Notes: generated by a model not told the origin, from the sequence alone. A DNA stretch of 64,000 nucleotides from Comamonas fluminis (GCF_019186805.1 NZ_CP066783.1:4787501-4851500), one strand, 5' to 3'; positions 18,229 through 30,563 are shown, counted from the first letter of the stretch. A program made the numbers and translations.

Positions 18229-19766
18229 CACGATTGAATATAATTTAGCTGCTCTTTATTAAAAAGAGCATTAGCTTTTTTATTAATCAAAACGAGTTCT
18301 TCATTCAAGTTATTACTTGAAATATAATTAAAAAACAAACAGAAATTTTTCTCTACAGGCTCTATTTTTATAATTCTTTTCAGGGAGTGAAATTCTTCAT
18401 CATTATTAATGGAATTAGAAGCAAATAAATTATATTGCCCATATATATCATTAAGAAATATTGATTCTATTTTTTCCGGTTCTTTCGATTTAAGGAAATT
18501 CGCATTGAAATATCTTAGCTCCCTATATTTTGATGAAAATAGTAAGTACTCCTTTGTTATGCAAAAAAACAGAACCAATGGCACTATTGATACGATAAAC
18601 ATTGGTATTTTTGTTTCTTTTATATCTTTTATACCGATGGTCATCAATGCCAAATAAGCAAATAAGAAATTTGCATTGAAAAGTGGGTACTCAAGCATTG
18701 AGTGCACCATTATGGGCAAAGGAAGCAAGAGTAAAGAAAAATTTTTCTTATTTTTTTTAAAAAATGAGAAATGAATCCATCCCCAAAAAATTACCAGAAC
18801 AAACCCTAAAGGTATCCCAAACCAAACAAAGAAGTCCAAAAATAAATTGTGTGCACTACCGATCATCACACCGTGCTGCACGAAATGATTCTCAACAACC
18901 TCAAAGTGTGCTGCACGTGTGTTGAGCACACCATATCCCACCAATGGATGCCTAAAAATTGCATCCACAATAGTGCCCCACAACTCAAAGCGTCCTGTAG
19001 ATAAATCACCTTCAGCAAGAATATTTCTTGTTTCAAAAATATTTTTGCTTATAAATATCACCAGCCCAGAAAAAATAATAACAAACGTTTCAAACCAGCT
19101 CTTAAAGCAAATACACAAAACCAATATCAAAAATAAAGATAAAAATGACGTCTTAGAAGAAGCAAAAGCCAATGCACTTGACATCAAGAAAAAAACAGAA
19201 ATTACTGTTATTTTCCCAATTATTGATTTTCTGTAAAAATAAATAATGCAGCACATCCCAGTCAAAATCAAGCTTGCAGCTAAATTAGGTTGCCCAAAAT
19301 TGGCATACGGCCTTCCACGAGAGCTATCGTACCCAGCTTTCCAGATATCTAAGAATTCATATATTTCAAAAAATTGGCACAAAATTATTACAGAACTAAA
19401 TACAGAAGAAAATATCAATACTATAAGAAAATTTCTCCCAATATCATTTTTAAAATTTGCAAAAGAACTAACAAATAAAATACCAAAAATAGAAAATAAA
19501 AATGCCATCCAGAAATTTTCTGAATATATTTCTTCACCATAAAACAATCTTACCAATGAAATTAGTATAAAAATAATAAAAAATATAGAGATATTATTTA
19601 TTTTTAATTTTTCACCAACAAAGCAATCTCTAACGACAATAGTAACAACAGCCAAGAATGCAAAAAACTCCATGGAAGAATTTCTCCATGGAGGCTCATA
19701 TGTTGTTACCACGAATGAAAGAAAAACGAATAAAATAAATAATAATTCAGATACTTTTTTTATCAT
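18135..19766 (-). CDS. O-antigen ligase/PglL-type O-oligosaccharyltransferase, likely pilin glycosylation
   Basis: 543 residues with about a dozen hydrophobic segments. It carries the PglL-like motif [18 protein letters not shown] and the large-loop region [14 protein letters not shown]...[14 protein letters not shown] typical of the Wzy/PglL superfamily. The hydrophilic C-terminal tail is expected in the periplasm. It lies just downstream of the pilin gene on the same strand, as TfpO/PilO genes do, so pilin glycosylation is the natural inference. The gene is strikingly AT-rich (about 30% GC by eye, A/T-ending codons) against about 60% around it, which indicates horizontal acquisition. Its start codon touches the T tract of the pilin terminator, and its last 94 bp are antisense to moaC. 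Confidence 0.85.
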   Translation of the reverse strand: MIKKVSELLFILFVFLSFVVTTYEPPWRNSSMEFFAFLAVVTIVVRDCFVGEKLKINNISIFFIIFILISLVRLFYGEEIYSENFWMAFLFSIFGILFVSSFANFKNDIGRNFLIVLIFSSVFSSVIILCQFFEIYEFLDIWKAGYDSSRGRPYANFGQPNLAASLILTGMCCIIYFYRKSIIGKITVISVFFLMSSALAFASSKTSFLSLFLILVLCICFKSWFETFVIIFSGLVIFISKNIFETRNILAEGDLSTGRFELWGTIVDAIFRHPLVGYGVLNTRAAHFEVVENHFVQHGVMIGSAHNLFLDFFVWFGIPLGFVLVIFWGWIHFSFFKKNKKNFSLLLLPLPIMVHSMLEYPLFNANFLFAYLALMTIGIKDIKETKIPMFIVSIVPLVLFFCITKEYLLFSSKYRELRYFNANFLKSKEPEKIESIFLNDIYGQYNLFASNSINNDEEFHSLKRIIKIEPVEKNFCLFFNYISSNNLNEELVLINKKANALFNKEQLNYIQSCYLNKSDFPPRFSSTLIPPITIPLSTALHIS

Positions 19767-19793
19767 AAAAAAAGCCCCTCGAAAGGGGCTCCT
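19767..19793 (-). terminator. Terminator after the pilin gene, abutting the pglL start codon
   Basis: AGCCCCT/AGGGGCT stem with a TCG-type loop and seven Ts; the next bases are the ATG of the glycosyltransferase gene. The only AGGAG-like ribosome site sits at the 5' base of the hairpin, 22 nt before the ATG. Confidence 0.85.
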
Positions 19794-19807
19794 ATTACAA
19801 GGATAAA

Positions 19808-20254
19808 TTACTTGCAGCTAGCAGGCAGATACTTTGCAGGCATAGTTCCCGCAGCACATGTCCACTTAACTGTGCCAGTATCAGTGTCCCCCACACCAGT
19901 CAAAGTCAAAGTTGTTCCATTTGCAGTACCACCTAAAGCACTAGTACCAGTCACAGTGATCTGCGCTTGTGCACCAGAATTCGAGTCTTGGTAAGCAACG
20001 CTGGCAACATACTTCGAGGAAGCATTGGTAATGTAATCGGCAGCAGATGCAGCTGCAGGGAATGCACTCTTGGCAGCATAAGCTTCAGACAACGAAGTAC
20101 GACCAGCAGACGCAGCCAGAACCATTTCAGAAACCTTAGCACGTGTGGTGTAATCCTGATAAGCAGGCAGAGCCACGGCAGCCAGAATACCGATGATCGC
20201 CACAACGATCATCAGTTCGATCAGGGTAAAACCCTTTTGAATGGAACGCTTCAT
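19808..20254 (-). CDS. pilA: Type IV pilin major subunit
   Basis: 148 residues. Class IVa prepilin leader [25 protein letters not shown]: cleavage after Gly8, methylated Phe9, and Glu at mature position 5. The typical [16 protein letters not shown] follows the hydrophobic helix. A C-terminal disulfide loop is suggested by WTC...ASCK. The globular part is Thr/Ser/Ala-rich ([19 protein letters not shown]), plausible O-glycan acceptor sequence. The frame extends upstream but the prepilin start is unmistakable. A sigma54 promoter lies about 40 bp upstream, as expected for PilSR-controlled pilins. Confidence 0.97.
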   Translation of the reverse strand: MKRSIQKGFTLIELMIVVAIIGILAAVALPAYQDYTTRAKVSEMVLAASAGRTSLSEAYAAKSAFPAAASAADYITNASSKYVASVAYQDSNSGAQAQITVTGTSALGGTANGTTLTLTGVGDTDTGTVKWTCAAGTMPAKYLPASCK

Positions 20255-20290
20255 GAAAAACTCCCTTGGTTGATGAAGTAACGCTTCTAT

Positions 20291-20308
20291 CAAGCAAATG
20301 GCGTGCCA
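20291..20308 (-). promoter_or_regulatory. Sigma54 (RpoN) promoter of pilA
   Basis: On the minus strand TTGGCACGCCATTTGCTTG: the -24 GG and -12 GC are exactly 10 bp apart, within a near-consensus TGGCACG-N4-TTGCT. It is placed to start transcription about 28 nt before the pilA ATG. Confidence 0.85.
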
Positions 20309-20448
20309 ACTGCAATCAATGCGCTAGGCCCACATAGATTGACACTTTTGCTTGCAGGATCCTCAACAGCTGCAACATTTTTGGCTACCCTAACAGTCAG
20401 GCTGACAAATTTGTCAGAGTGCTTGACGGGAATCAAGCACCCTCAGTG

Positions 20449-21162
20449 TCACTCCACGACAAAACGCATGGTGCTTCCTGCCAGTTCCATGGTGTCGCCA
20501 TTGAGCAGGGGCACGGACAGGGGGCCAACGACCTGACCATTGAGCTTGAGCGCTTCGCTTTCGCCTTCCAGCTGGGTCAGCACAAAGCCATGGGGCTTTT
20601 GCGTGATGGAGGCGATGGCTACGCCTGGCTTGCCCAGGGTGGTAACGACCTTATAGAGCGAGACTTCTTTGCCAGCCATGCTGCCAGTCATCATGCGAAT
20701 GACAGCATGACGTTCGGGCAGCGATGAGACCGTGCCCTGGATGGTTGAAGCAAAGCTGGAGATTTCACCAAAGCCGGATGGGCTGGACAGCTTTGCATAG
20801 TCGCTGTCTGGCTCTTCAGAGATATGGGCTAGTGTTTTGCTGACGGATGGCACTGGCGCGTCGCTGTCCATCAGCACATTGCCAAGGAAGCGGATTTTGT
20901 AGCGGCCAATGTCCAGCAGGTCGCCGTGCAGCAGTTCATGCTTTTGAATGGCACGACCGTTGACGAAGGTGCCGTTGGTGCTGCGCAGGTCTTCGATGGT
21001 GACCTTGCCATCCTTCATGGTCAGCACGGCATGCTCACCGCTGACGGCGAGGTTTTCGATCACGATGTCGTTGTATGGACGACGGCCCAGCGTTGTGCGC
21101 TCTTTGACGAGAGTCACTTCCTTGATGACGGCGCCGTCAATCGAGATGACCAAATTCGGCAT
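20449..21162 (-). CDS. FHA domain-containing protein
   Basis: 237 residues. The N-terminal FHA domain (about residues 5-95) shows GRRPYNDIVIENLAVSGEHAVL and DLRSTNGTFVNGRAI, the phosphothreonine-binding loops. After a linker, a second, more divergent FHA-like fold (about 150-237) shows VTTLGKPGVAIASITQK and LNGQVVGPLSVPLLNGDTMELAG. It probably binds phosphorylated partners. No kinase lies nearby. The start is set at MPNLVISIDG, preceded by TTAGGAG; the longer frame has no ribosome site. Confidence 0.9.
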   Translation of the reverse strand: MPNLVISIDGAVIKEVTLVKERTTLGRRPYNDIVIENLAVSGEHAVLTMKDGKVTIEDLRSTNGTFVNGRAIQKHELLHGDLLDIGRYKIRFLGNVLMDSDAPVPSVSKTLAHISEEPDSDYAKLSSPSGFGEISSFASTIQGTVSSLPERHAVIRMMTGSMAGKEVSLYKVVTTLGKPGVAIASITQKPHGFVLTQLEGESEALKLNGQVVGPLSVPLLNGDTMELAGSTMRFVVE

Positions 21163-21396
21163 GCTGGGTGCTCCTAAGGCAAGGGCGAAGTTGCGAGTTT
21201 CACAGAACCACAGTTCAGCCCTCTTCAAAATGAACAGGGCAGGCTTCGAAGCGTAACTTTATGAAACAAATCGAATGCTCTACTGTATTTTACAAAGACG
21301 ATGAGCTTTGCAAAGTTCATTAATTTTTCATGAATTAGTCAGGTTCTGTCGTCACAAAGGTTCAAATTCCTGAAATCTCGCAAAAAGTCACTCACA

Positions 21397-21435
21397 GAAA
21401 CAACACAGCCCGCTCTCTTGCGAGAAGCGGGCTGC
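21397..21435 (-). terminator. Terminator of ssb
   Basis: AGCCCGCT/AGCGGGCT stem extended by CTC/GAG, followed on the minus strand by a T-rich GTGTTGTTTCTG stretch. Confidence 0.65.
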
Positions 21436-21458
21436 TGCATCAGTGGGTCAGCTTGTGC

Positions 21459-22007
21459 TTAGAACGGGATGTCGTCGTCCATGTCGTCAAAGCCCGAAGC
21501 GGCGCGCTGGGGTGGGGGCGACATGGGGGCCGGTGCAGGACGGGCCGCAGGCGCTGCTGGGCGCTGTTGCTGCATGGGGGCAGGAGCGGGAGCACGGCGG
21601 GGCGCTTCGTAGCTGCTTTCGCCGTAGCCGTCATCGCTGCCGTAGCCACCTTGCTGCTGACCACCGCCCTGGCGGCTGCCCAGCATTTGCATGGTGTCGG
21701 CGCGGATTTCTGTGGCGTAGCGCTCCTGGCCGGTGGCTTGATCAGTCCACTTGCGGGTGCGCAGGCTGCCTTCCACATAGACCTGGCTGCCCTTGCGCAG
21801 GTACTGGCCCACGATTTCGGCCAGTTTGCCGTTGAAGACGACGCGGTGCCATTCGGTGGCTTCGCGGTTTTCGCCAGAATTCTTGTCGCGCCAGCGGTCC
21901 GTGGTGGCGATGGTCACGTTGGCCACTTGGTCGCCGCTGGGGAAGGTGCGCATTTCCGGGTCACGACCCAGATTGCCGACGATGATGACTTTGTTGACGG
22001 ATGCCAT
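21459..22007 (-). CDS. ssb: Single-stranded DNA-binding protein
   Basis: 182 residues. N-terminal OB fold ([20 protein letters not shown]...[13 protein letters not shown]...[15 protein letters not shown]...[14 protein letters not shown]), a Gln/Gly/Pro-rich disordered linker, and the acidic tail DDMDDDIPF that docks RecO, PriA and other repair proteins. It lies downstream of the MFS gene on the same strand with 116 bp between and ends at its own hairpin. The ssb-MFS-uvrA order is common in Burkholderiales. Confidence 0.98.
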   Translation of the reverse strand: MASVNKVIIVGNLGRDPEMRTFPSGDQVANVTIATTDRWRDKNSGENREATEWHRVVFNGKLAEIVGQYLRKGSQVYVEGSLRTRKWTDQATGQERYATEIRADTMQMLGSRQGGGQQQGGYGSDDGYGESSYEAPRRAPAPAPMQQQRPAAPAARPAPAPMSPPPQRAASGFDDMDDDIPF

Positions 22008-22123
22008 AGGTTTACCTTTTCAAAAAGTGGCCCGGGTATTGACGATTCGTCCCGAACCAATGGAGTGCGCATTTTGCCCCAAGCAGAATGACCTGCTTGC
22101 GGGATTACCCTTGATTTACGGAC

Positions 22124-23368
22124 TCAGCCATGACGTCCTACAGGGCGCAGCGGCCAAGTCACCAGCAGCCACAGTGCGGTCAGCACAGCGGTCATCACAA
22201 AGAGACCCGGCACGCCCACAAACTTGGCAACCGCACCGCCGATAGCGCCACCGGCAAACAAGCCCAGCGATTGCAGCGTGTTGTAAGCGCCCAGCGCCGC
22301 ACCGCGCAACGGCGCCGGGGCCATGCGCGATACCAGACTGGGCTGGGTTGCCTCCAGCGCGTTGAAGCCGCAGAAGAACAGGAACATCAGCAGCGCCATG
22401 CACCAGACCGTGGGAATGGTGCCGCTGGCGGCCAGCATGCCCAGACCGATCTGCACCACCAGCACCAAGCCTATGGCGCCCAGCAGGGCCTTGCGCAGCT
22501 TGCCCTTGCGCTCCATGGAAAACAGCATGCCCATGGCCAGAAAGGACAGCAATACAGCTGGCAAGTAGATATGCCAGTGCTGCTCTTTGACCAGCCCCGC
22601 CTGCACCAGCATGGCGGGCACGGCTACCCACATGGACATTTGCACGGTGTGCAGGATGAAAACGCCAAAGTTCAGGCGCAGCAAATCCTTCTGGCCCAGC
22701 AGATCGCTGAACTTGCCCTTGGGCGCATTCGCATGCTGCTGCGGCTCAGGCGGCACCACCCACAGCACCACGGCGATACCAGCCATGGCCAGTGCGCAGG
22801 TCAGGCCAAAGATGCCAGACAGGCCAATCCAGGCGTTGAGCAGCGGGGCCAGCACCAGCGCCAGCGCAAACATCAGGCCGATGCTGCCGCCCACCATGGC
22901 CATGGCCTTGGTGCGCACGCCGTCACGCGTCAGGTCGGCCAGCAGGGCGGTCACGGCTGCAGATACTGCGCCTGCGCCCTGAATGGCGCGGCCCACCATC
23001 AGGCCGGTCAGCGAATCGGCCATGGCAGCAATCAAGCTGCCAGCGGCAAACACCAGCAGACCGGCGACGATGATGCGCTTGCGGCCCAAGCGGTCAGACG
23101 CCAGGCCGATGGGCAGCTGGAACACGGCCTGCGTCAGGCCATACATACCCATGGCCAGACCGATCATGGCGGGGTCGTCACCGCCGGGGTATTTGCGCGC
23201 TTCCAGCATGAAGACGGGCAGCACCAGGAACAGGCCCAGCATGCGCAGCGCAAAAATCAGCGCCAGCGCACCACTGGAGCGGCGCTCCTGAGACGTCATG
23301 GTGGTGGAAGATTTGTCGCCGCCCTGCGTGCCCGCACTAGGGGATGTATTGATTTTTTTCACGCTCAA
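22124..23368 (-). CDS. MFS transporter, YajR/drug-efflux type
   Basis: 414 residues, twelve hydrophobic segments. Motif A is seen as GLASDRLGRKRII between helices 2 and 3, and motif C-like GRAIQGAGAVSAAVTALLADL in helices 4-5. The N-terminus (MSVKKINTSPSAGTQGGDKSSTT) is polar, and an internal Met before TSQERRSSGALALIFALRML could be an alternative start. It resembles YajR-like exporters without the C-terminal YAM domain. The substrate is unknown. It is divergent from uvrA and probably shares a transcript with ssb. Confidence 0.88.
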   Translation of the reverse strand: MSVKKINTSPSAGTQGGDKSSTTMTSQERRSSGALALIFALRMLGLFLVLPVFMLEARKYPGGDDPAMIGLAMGMYGLTQAVFQLPIGLASDRLGRKRIIVAGLLVFAAGSLIAAMADSLTGLMVGRAIQGAGAVSAAVTALLADLTRDGVRTKAMAMVGGSIGLMFALALVLAPLLNAWIGLSGIFGLTCALAMAGIAVVLWVVPPEPQQHANAPKGKFSDLLGQKDLLRLNFGVFILHTVQMSMWVAVPAMLVQAGLVKEQHWHIYLPAVLLSFLAMGMLFSMERKGKLRKALLGAIGLVLVVQIGLGMLAASGTIPTVWCMALLMFLFFCGFNALEATQPSLVSRMAPAPLRGAALGAYNTLQSLGLFAGGAIGGAVAKFVGVPGLFVMTAVLTALWLLVTWPLRPVGRHG

Positions 23369-23468
23369 ATTTTGCCAAGAGTCGAAGTCTTATGCCCACG
23401 TTAAATAAATCACCAGCGGGCAAAAGAGAGGAAATAAAACCGTAGATTGTCCGTGAACCTGAATCATC

Positions 23469-23494
23469 TAGTCAGAAGCAAGCCCGTCTGACTA
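23469..23494. promoter_or_regulatory. Inverted repeat in the MFS-uvrA divergent spacer
   Basis: TAGTCAGA-N10-TCTGACTA, a perfect 8-bp inverted repeat about 31 bp before the uvrA start. It could be an operator or an RNA hairpin in the uvrA leader. No CTGT-N8-ACAG LexA box was found in this spacer. Confidence 0.4.
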
Positions 23495-23525
23495 TCATGG
23501 AGAGTTTTCCCCGTCTGGAGCGCCC

Positions 23526-26615
<3,090 letters not shown>

Positions 26616-26619
26616 TAAA

Positions 26620-26656
26620 GCGCCAGCAGCTATGCAAACCATAGCTGCGCGGCGCC
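26620..26656 (+). repeat. R1-related hairpin after uvrA
   Basis: GCGCC-A-GCAGCTATG, a CAAAC loop, CATAGCTGC-GC-GGCGC. It starts just after the uvrA stop codon, is R1-like in its AGCAGCTAT core and could act as a transcript end, although there is no T tract. Confidence 0.6.
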
Positions 26657-26665
26657 CATGGAAAG

Positions 26666-27844
26666 ATGAAGATGCAAAAAGACGTGTGGGATTTTGTGAT
26701 TGTGGGCGCAGGCATGGCCGGTGCATCCACCGCCTGGCAACTGGCCCAGAGCGGTGGTGACACCCCGCCCTCCGTGCTGGTGCTGGAGCGCGAATCCCAG
26801 CCTGGCTATCACACCACCGGCCGCTCGGCGGCGCTGTTTGAAGAGCACTATGGCCCCGCCCAGGTGCAAGCCCTGACCCGCGCCAGCCGCGCCTTCTACG
26901 AAGCGCCGCCCGCAGGCTTTGCCGAAGCCCCCATCCTCACGCCGCGCGGTGTGCTCTATGTGGGCACGGCCGAGCAAAAGGCGCTGGTGGACGCAGCCTA
27001 TGCCGAGGCCATCATTCACTCGCCCCAAGCCCAGCGCCTGAACGCAGCCCAGTTGCAGGCCCTGGTGCCCTGCCTCAAGGCCGATGTGCTGGTGGACGGT
27101 TTTCTGGATCATGGCGCACGCGATATCGACGTGCACGGCCTGCACCAGGGCTATATCCGCGGCCTGCGCCAGCGCGGCGGCGACCTGTGGTGCAACGCCG
27201 GGGTGGAAGGCATTACCCGCGTCAACGACCTCTGGCACATCGCCCTGCCCAAAGGCCAGAGCATCCGCACCAAAGTCATCGTCAATGCCGCCGGTGCCTG
27301 GGCCGATACCGTCGCCACCATGGCGGGCGCAGCGCCCATAGGCATCACGCCCAAACGCCGCAGCGCCTTCACCTTTGCCGCGCCCGAGGGCATGGACGCC
27401 ACGCACTGGCCCGCCATCATCAGCGCCGACGAAGGCTGGTACATCAAGCCGGACGCGGGCCAGTTGCTGGGCTCGCCCGCCAATGCAGACCCGGTTGAAC
27501 CCCATGATGTGGTGCCCGAAGAGCTGGACATTGCCACCGGCATCTGGCGCATCGAGGAAGCCACCACGCTGCAGATTCGCCGCCCATCGCATACCTGGGC
27601 CGGTCTGCGCTCCTTCGTGGCTGATGGTGAGCTGGTGATTGGCTGGGATGGTTCGCCCACCCCAGTGGCAGGCTTTTTCTGGGTGGCGGCCCAGGGCGGC
27701 TACGGCATCCAGAGCGCAGCGGGCTACAGCCTGCTGGCGCGCAATCTGCTGCTGGGCGAGCCTTTGCATGCGACGCTTGCACAGCAGAAGGTGAATGTGG
27801 GGGATGTGACGCCTACGCGTTGCCAGCGGGTTTCTCGAAATTGA
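26666..27844 (+). CDS. FAD-dependent oxidoreductase, DAO (D-amino-acid oxidase/GlpD) superfamily
   Basis: 392 residues. N-terminal FAD-binding VIVGAGMAGASTAWQL, an ERESQPGYHTTGRSAA segment, a substrate domain, and the C-terminal FFWVAAQGGYGIQSAAGYSLLARNLL that closes the flavin site. The family includes D-amino-acid dehydrogenases and glycine or sarcosine oxidases; the substrate cannot be deduced. The start is MKMQKDVWDF; an ATG two codons later is equally possible. The stop codon lies within an R1 copy. It may be read from the uvrA transcript, since only a 50-bp spacer with a hairpin separates them. Confidence 0.85.
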   Translation: MKMQKDVWDFVIVGAGMAGASTAWQLAQSGGDTPPSVLVLERESQPGYHTTGRSAALFEEHYGPAQVQALTRASRAFYEAPPAGFAEAPILTPRGVLYVGTAEQKALVDAAYAEAIIHSPQAQRLNAAQLQALVPCLKADVLVDGFLDHGARDIDVHGLHQGYIRGLRQRGGDLWCNAGVEGITRVNDLWHIALPKGQSIRTKVIVNAAGAWADTVATMAGAAPIGITPKRRSAFTFAAPEGMDATHWPAIISADEGWYIKPDAGQLLGSPANADPVEPHDVVPEELDIATGIWRIEEATTLQIRRPSHTWAGLRSFVADGELVIGWDGSPTPVAGFFWVAAQGGYGIQSAAGYSLLARNLLLGEPLHATLAQQKVNVGDVTPTRCQRVSRN

Positions 27845-27868
27845 TAGCTTGCGGCGCTTTCTGAGACT
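27842..27868 (+). repeat. R1 fragment containing the oxidoreductase stop codon
   Basis: TTGATAGCTTGCGGCGCTTTC; the TGA is the stop of the preceding gene. Confidence 0.5.
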
Positions 27869-27924
27869 GCGTTTTTGCCTGATTTGGTCATTTTCTTGAT
27901 TTGAGGGCAGAGGCCGGGTGCGGA

Positions 27925-28318
27925 TACCAGATAGCTTCTTTGTATTTTGATAGCTGCTTGCGCAATTTGGATAAGCGCTAAAGGCCAATTTCGTCACAAC
28001 TCTCGCAGGCCGCCCGTACCCGCTCCCACCCGTGTGGATGCGCCTGCGGCACGCGGTTCAGGCTGCGGGTATTGGCACCGAAGAGTGCCAATACTTCGTG
28101 AACTGACTTGCGGCAACTGTTTGAGCGGCGCGCGCAGCGCAAAGCGAGTTTTGCCGCACCGCAGACTGAATTGCGTGACGCAGGTTTGCCCGTAGCGCAG
28201 CGCAGGGACGCAGAAAGTCGGGTCGCATTCTTTGGGTTACGTTTCTTCGGCCGGCGACCCGGGGGCGAGCAAGAAAGGTAACTCGCCTGCCGGGGCGAGA
28301 CCCGGCCTCTACAACCAA
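27925..28318 (-). repeat. R2 structured repeat, copy A
   Basis: A member of a repeat of roughly 300 bp seen three times. Read on the minus strand it begins GAGGCCGGGTCTCGCCCCGG, has a first hairpin (28236-28247 with 28271-28282), an 89-bp block (28103-28191) identical to copy B, a second hairpin (GTATTGGCAC/GTGCCAATAC, 28069-28094) and an R1-like tail ending near CCGCACCCGG. Short open frames through it are not considered genes. It lies 3' of the Bug receptor gene, beyond that gene's terminator, in a convergent spacer of about 600 bp. Confidence 0.8.
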
Positions 28319-28362
28319 ACAAGAAAACTGCCTCAAACACAGATGCAGCAATCGCCACCAGC

Positions 28363-28406
28363 TATCAAAAACAAACGGCCTGCACTCCTCAAAGCACAGG
28401 CCGTTT
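28363..28406 (-). terminator. Terminator of the first Bug receptor gene
   Basis: AAACGGCCTG/CAGGCCGTTT stem followed on the minus strand by GTTTTTGATAG; the T tract merges with an R1 half-copy (GATAGCTGG). Confidence 0.9.
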
Positions 28407-28440
28407 CATCCATCGACAGCAGCGTCAGATCAAAACCAGA

Positions 28441-29424
28441 TCAATTCTCGATCTTGGCGAACTGCACAATCTTCGCGTACTTGGCAATCTCGGCATTGAT
28501 GTACTTGCCCGCATCCACCTTGGGATCGGCCACCACACTGCCAGCCTCTTCCATCTTCTTGCGGAACTCGGGCGAAGCCATCACCTCATCCAGCGCATGC
28601 TTCAGCTTGGCCGCGATAGGCGCGGGCAGGCCCTTGGGTGCCATCATGGCGAACCAGCTGTTGATGTCCACGTTCTTGAACTGGGGCAGCTCAGACAGCG
28701 CGGGAATATCAGGCGTCATGGCCGAACGCTTGGCTTCGGTCGTACCCAGAGCCACCACCTTGCCCGCCTTGATCTGGGGCAGGCCGGAGGACAGCACAAA
28801 CATGCCGAACTCGATGTTGCTGCCCACCAGATCGGTGGTCAGCGGGGCCACGCCCTTGTAGGGCACATGGGTCATGTGCAGCTTGCCCTGTTCCTTGATC
28901 AGTTCGCCCGCCAGGTGCAGGGCTGTGCCCACGCCAGAGCTGCCGTAGCTGAACTTGTCGGGGTTCTTGCTGACCAGGCTGACAAACTCGGCAGCATTCT
29001 TCACGCCCGCCTTGTGCGATGCCACCAGCACCATGGGCTGCGAGCCCACCAGACCGATGGGCGTGAAGTCGCCAATGTTGTACTTCACGGCCTTGTTGAT
29101 GAGCTTGGCGATGGCCAGCTCGTTATTGGCCCCCACCATGATGGTGTAGCCGTCCGCAGGGGCCTTGGCCACTTTTTGCGCGCCGATGACGCCACCGGCT
29201 CCACCCAGGTTTTCCACCACCACAGGCTGGCCCAGCTTCTTGGACAAGCCATCGGCCACCAGACGGCCAATCAGGTCGGTGCTGCCACCAGCGGGGTAGC
29301 CCACAACCATGGTGATGGCCTTGGATGGATAGTTGTCCGCCGCAAACGCGGGCGCTGCCAGACCCGCAGCCATGAGCAGGCCTGCAGCGATGGCGGTACG
29401 ACGAAGCATGTTTTTGTTTTGCAT
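28441..29424 (-). CDS. Bug family tripartite tricarboxylate transporter substrate-binding protein (TctC)
   Basis: 327 residues. Sec signal peptide MQNKNMLRRTAIAAGLLMAA...AFA|ADNYPSK, then the Bug signature segments: YPSKAITMVVGYPAGGSTDLIGR, VVVENLGGAGGVIGAQKVAKAPADGYT, YGSSGVGTALHLAGEL and MTHVPYKGVAPL. Such periplasmic receptors bind carboxylates or other small anions. No membrane subunits (TctA/TctB) are nearby, so it is an orphan receptor. Upstream carries GGTGCC-type half-sites shared with other tct genes here. Downstream are a terminator and R2 copy A. Confidence 0.93.
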   Translation of the reverse strand: MQNKNMLRRTAIAAGLLMAAGLAAPAFAADNYPSKAITMVVGYPAGGSTDLIGRLVADGLSKKLGQPVVVENLGGAGGVIGAQKVAKAPADGYTIMVGANNELAIAKLINKAVKYNIGDFTPIGLVGSQPMVLVASHKAGVKNAAEFVSLVSKNPDKFSYGSSGVGTALHLAGELIKEQGKLHMTHVPYKGVAPLTTDLVGSNIEFGMFVLSSGLPQIKAGKVVALGTTEAKRSAMTPDIPALSELPQFKNVDINSWFAMMAPKGLPAPIAAKLKHALDEVMASPEFRKKMEEAGSVVADPKVDAGKYINAEIAKYAKIVQFAKIEN

Positions 29425-29476
29425 GGATCTATTCCGAATCTTTATAACGTCGATTGTGCGAACAGCGGGAAAGACA

Positions 29477-29519
29477 TTTGGTGCCGATAGAGCACCAATC
29501 TGTGCTGTTTAGGCACCAT
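29477..29519. promoter_or_regulatory. GGTGCC/GGCACC half-sites upstream of the first tctC
   Basis: TTTGGTGCC, then GCACCAA seven bases on, then GGCACCAT. The two GCACC copies are 21 bp apart, two helical turns. The same hexamer occurs upstream of the second tctC and of tctD. This suggests a binding site for an OmpR-type regulator such as TctD, but that is inference. Confidence 0.45.
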
Positions 29520-29636
29520 CTACGCAGTAACACTGATCTACTAAATCCAGATAAAGGCCCGGCAGTGGCGCTGCCGGTGGCTCAGGCAAAGCACAGGCTA
29601 CCGGTCCGCCCCGATTCATGCCCTGAGGACAAACAC

Positions 29637-30545
29637 TCAGGCGCTGGTGATGTCGTTCCAGAACTGCTCGGCCACCGTGCCCAGATGGCGTTTGGGGCGG
29701 TACAGACGTATATCGAAGTGCACATTCAGGCTGCTGTCGCCCGCGATCGCAAGCCGCCCCGCCTGGCAGTCGCGCTGCACCATGGACCAGGGCATCCAGG
29801 CCACACCCAGGCCTTTGAGTACGTATTCGTAGTTGGCATCGGCCGAGTCGCAGTCTATGCAGCGGCGCAGCCGGGGCATCAGCGGGTGGCTGGCCAGATG
29901 GTCTTCCACCAGTCGCCCCAACGCCATGCTGTGCGAAAACGCCAGATAGGGCACAGGGCTGGCCGCAGCATGCAGCGCCTGCGACAGATCGAACAAGGCC
30001 TTGCCATCGGCATCGGCCCGCGCCACGGGCACCATCTTGTCGTGCATCACCGTCAGATGGCTGAACTGGCGACCATCCAGCCGCACGGCAATGGCGGCGT
30101 GGTGATAGAGCAGGGAAAAGCTGATTTCGCCGCGCTGCAGCATCTGCACGGTTTCATCGAGCGTACGGGTAGCGATGCGCACCTCTGCCGACTGCAGCAC
30201 GGCGCTATGGCGTGCCAGCCAGTCGGCCACGATGGTTCGCGCCAGCGTGCGGCCTGTGGCCAGCGTAATCACATGGGCCTGACGCCCGGCAATGGCCTGC
30301 AGCTCGTCATGGGACTGCGCCAGCGTGCGCACCATTTGCTCGGCCGTGTCGCGAAAGGCCTCACCGGCGGGGGTGAGCCGCACTGGCCCGCCGCCCGATT
30401 CAATCAGCGGCGTGCCCGCCCAGGCCTCCAGCGCGCGAATGCGTCGGCCAAAGGCGGGATGGGTGACATGGCGCAGCTCTGCCGCGCGGGTAAAGCTGCG
30501 CTCCTGAGCCAGGAGCAGAAAGTCTTCCAGCCATTTGCTTTGCAT
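29637..30545 (-). CDS. LysR family transcriptional regulator, HypT/YjiE-like
   Basis: 302 residues. The N-terminal winged helix-turn-helix (MQSKWLEDFLLLAQERSFTRAAELRHVTHPAFGRRIRALEAW) departs slightly from classical LysR in having HVTHPAFGRRI at the recognition helix, which is the pattern of the HypT/YjiE subgroup. The remainder is a periplasmic-binding-protein-like effector domain. It starts 18 bp after the pyrF stop on the same strand and is therefore probably co-transcribed with pyrF. It precedes the tctC gene by about 210 bp and might regulate it; the effector is unknown. Confidence 0.88.
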   Translation of the reverse strand: MQSKWLEDFLLLAQERSFTRAAELRHVTHPAFGRRIRALEAWAGTPLIESGGGPVRLTPAGEAFRDTAEQMVRTLAQSHDELQAIAGRQAHVITLATGRTLARTIVADWLARHSAVLQSAEVRIATRTLDETVQMLQRGEISFSLLYHHAAIAVRLDGRQFSHLTVMHDKMVPVARADADGKALFDLSQALHAAASPVPYLAFSHSMALGRLVEDHLASHPLMPRLRRCIDCDSADANYEYVLKGLGVAWMPWSMVQRDCQAGRLAIAGDSSLNVHFDIRLYRPKRHLGTVAEQFWNDITSA

Positions 30546-30563
30546 GGCCAGAGACCTCGCTGA

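Noticed and set aside
27978..28358. Open frames in the R2 copies (also 32482-32808 and 32894-33231)
   Set aside because: They follow the repeat, not a protein: the conserved nucleotide block is read in the same way in two copies, but the flanks and hairpins change the frame content freely, and no ribosome site is present.
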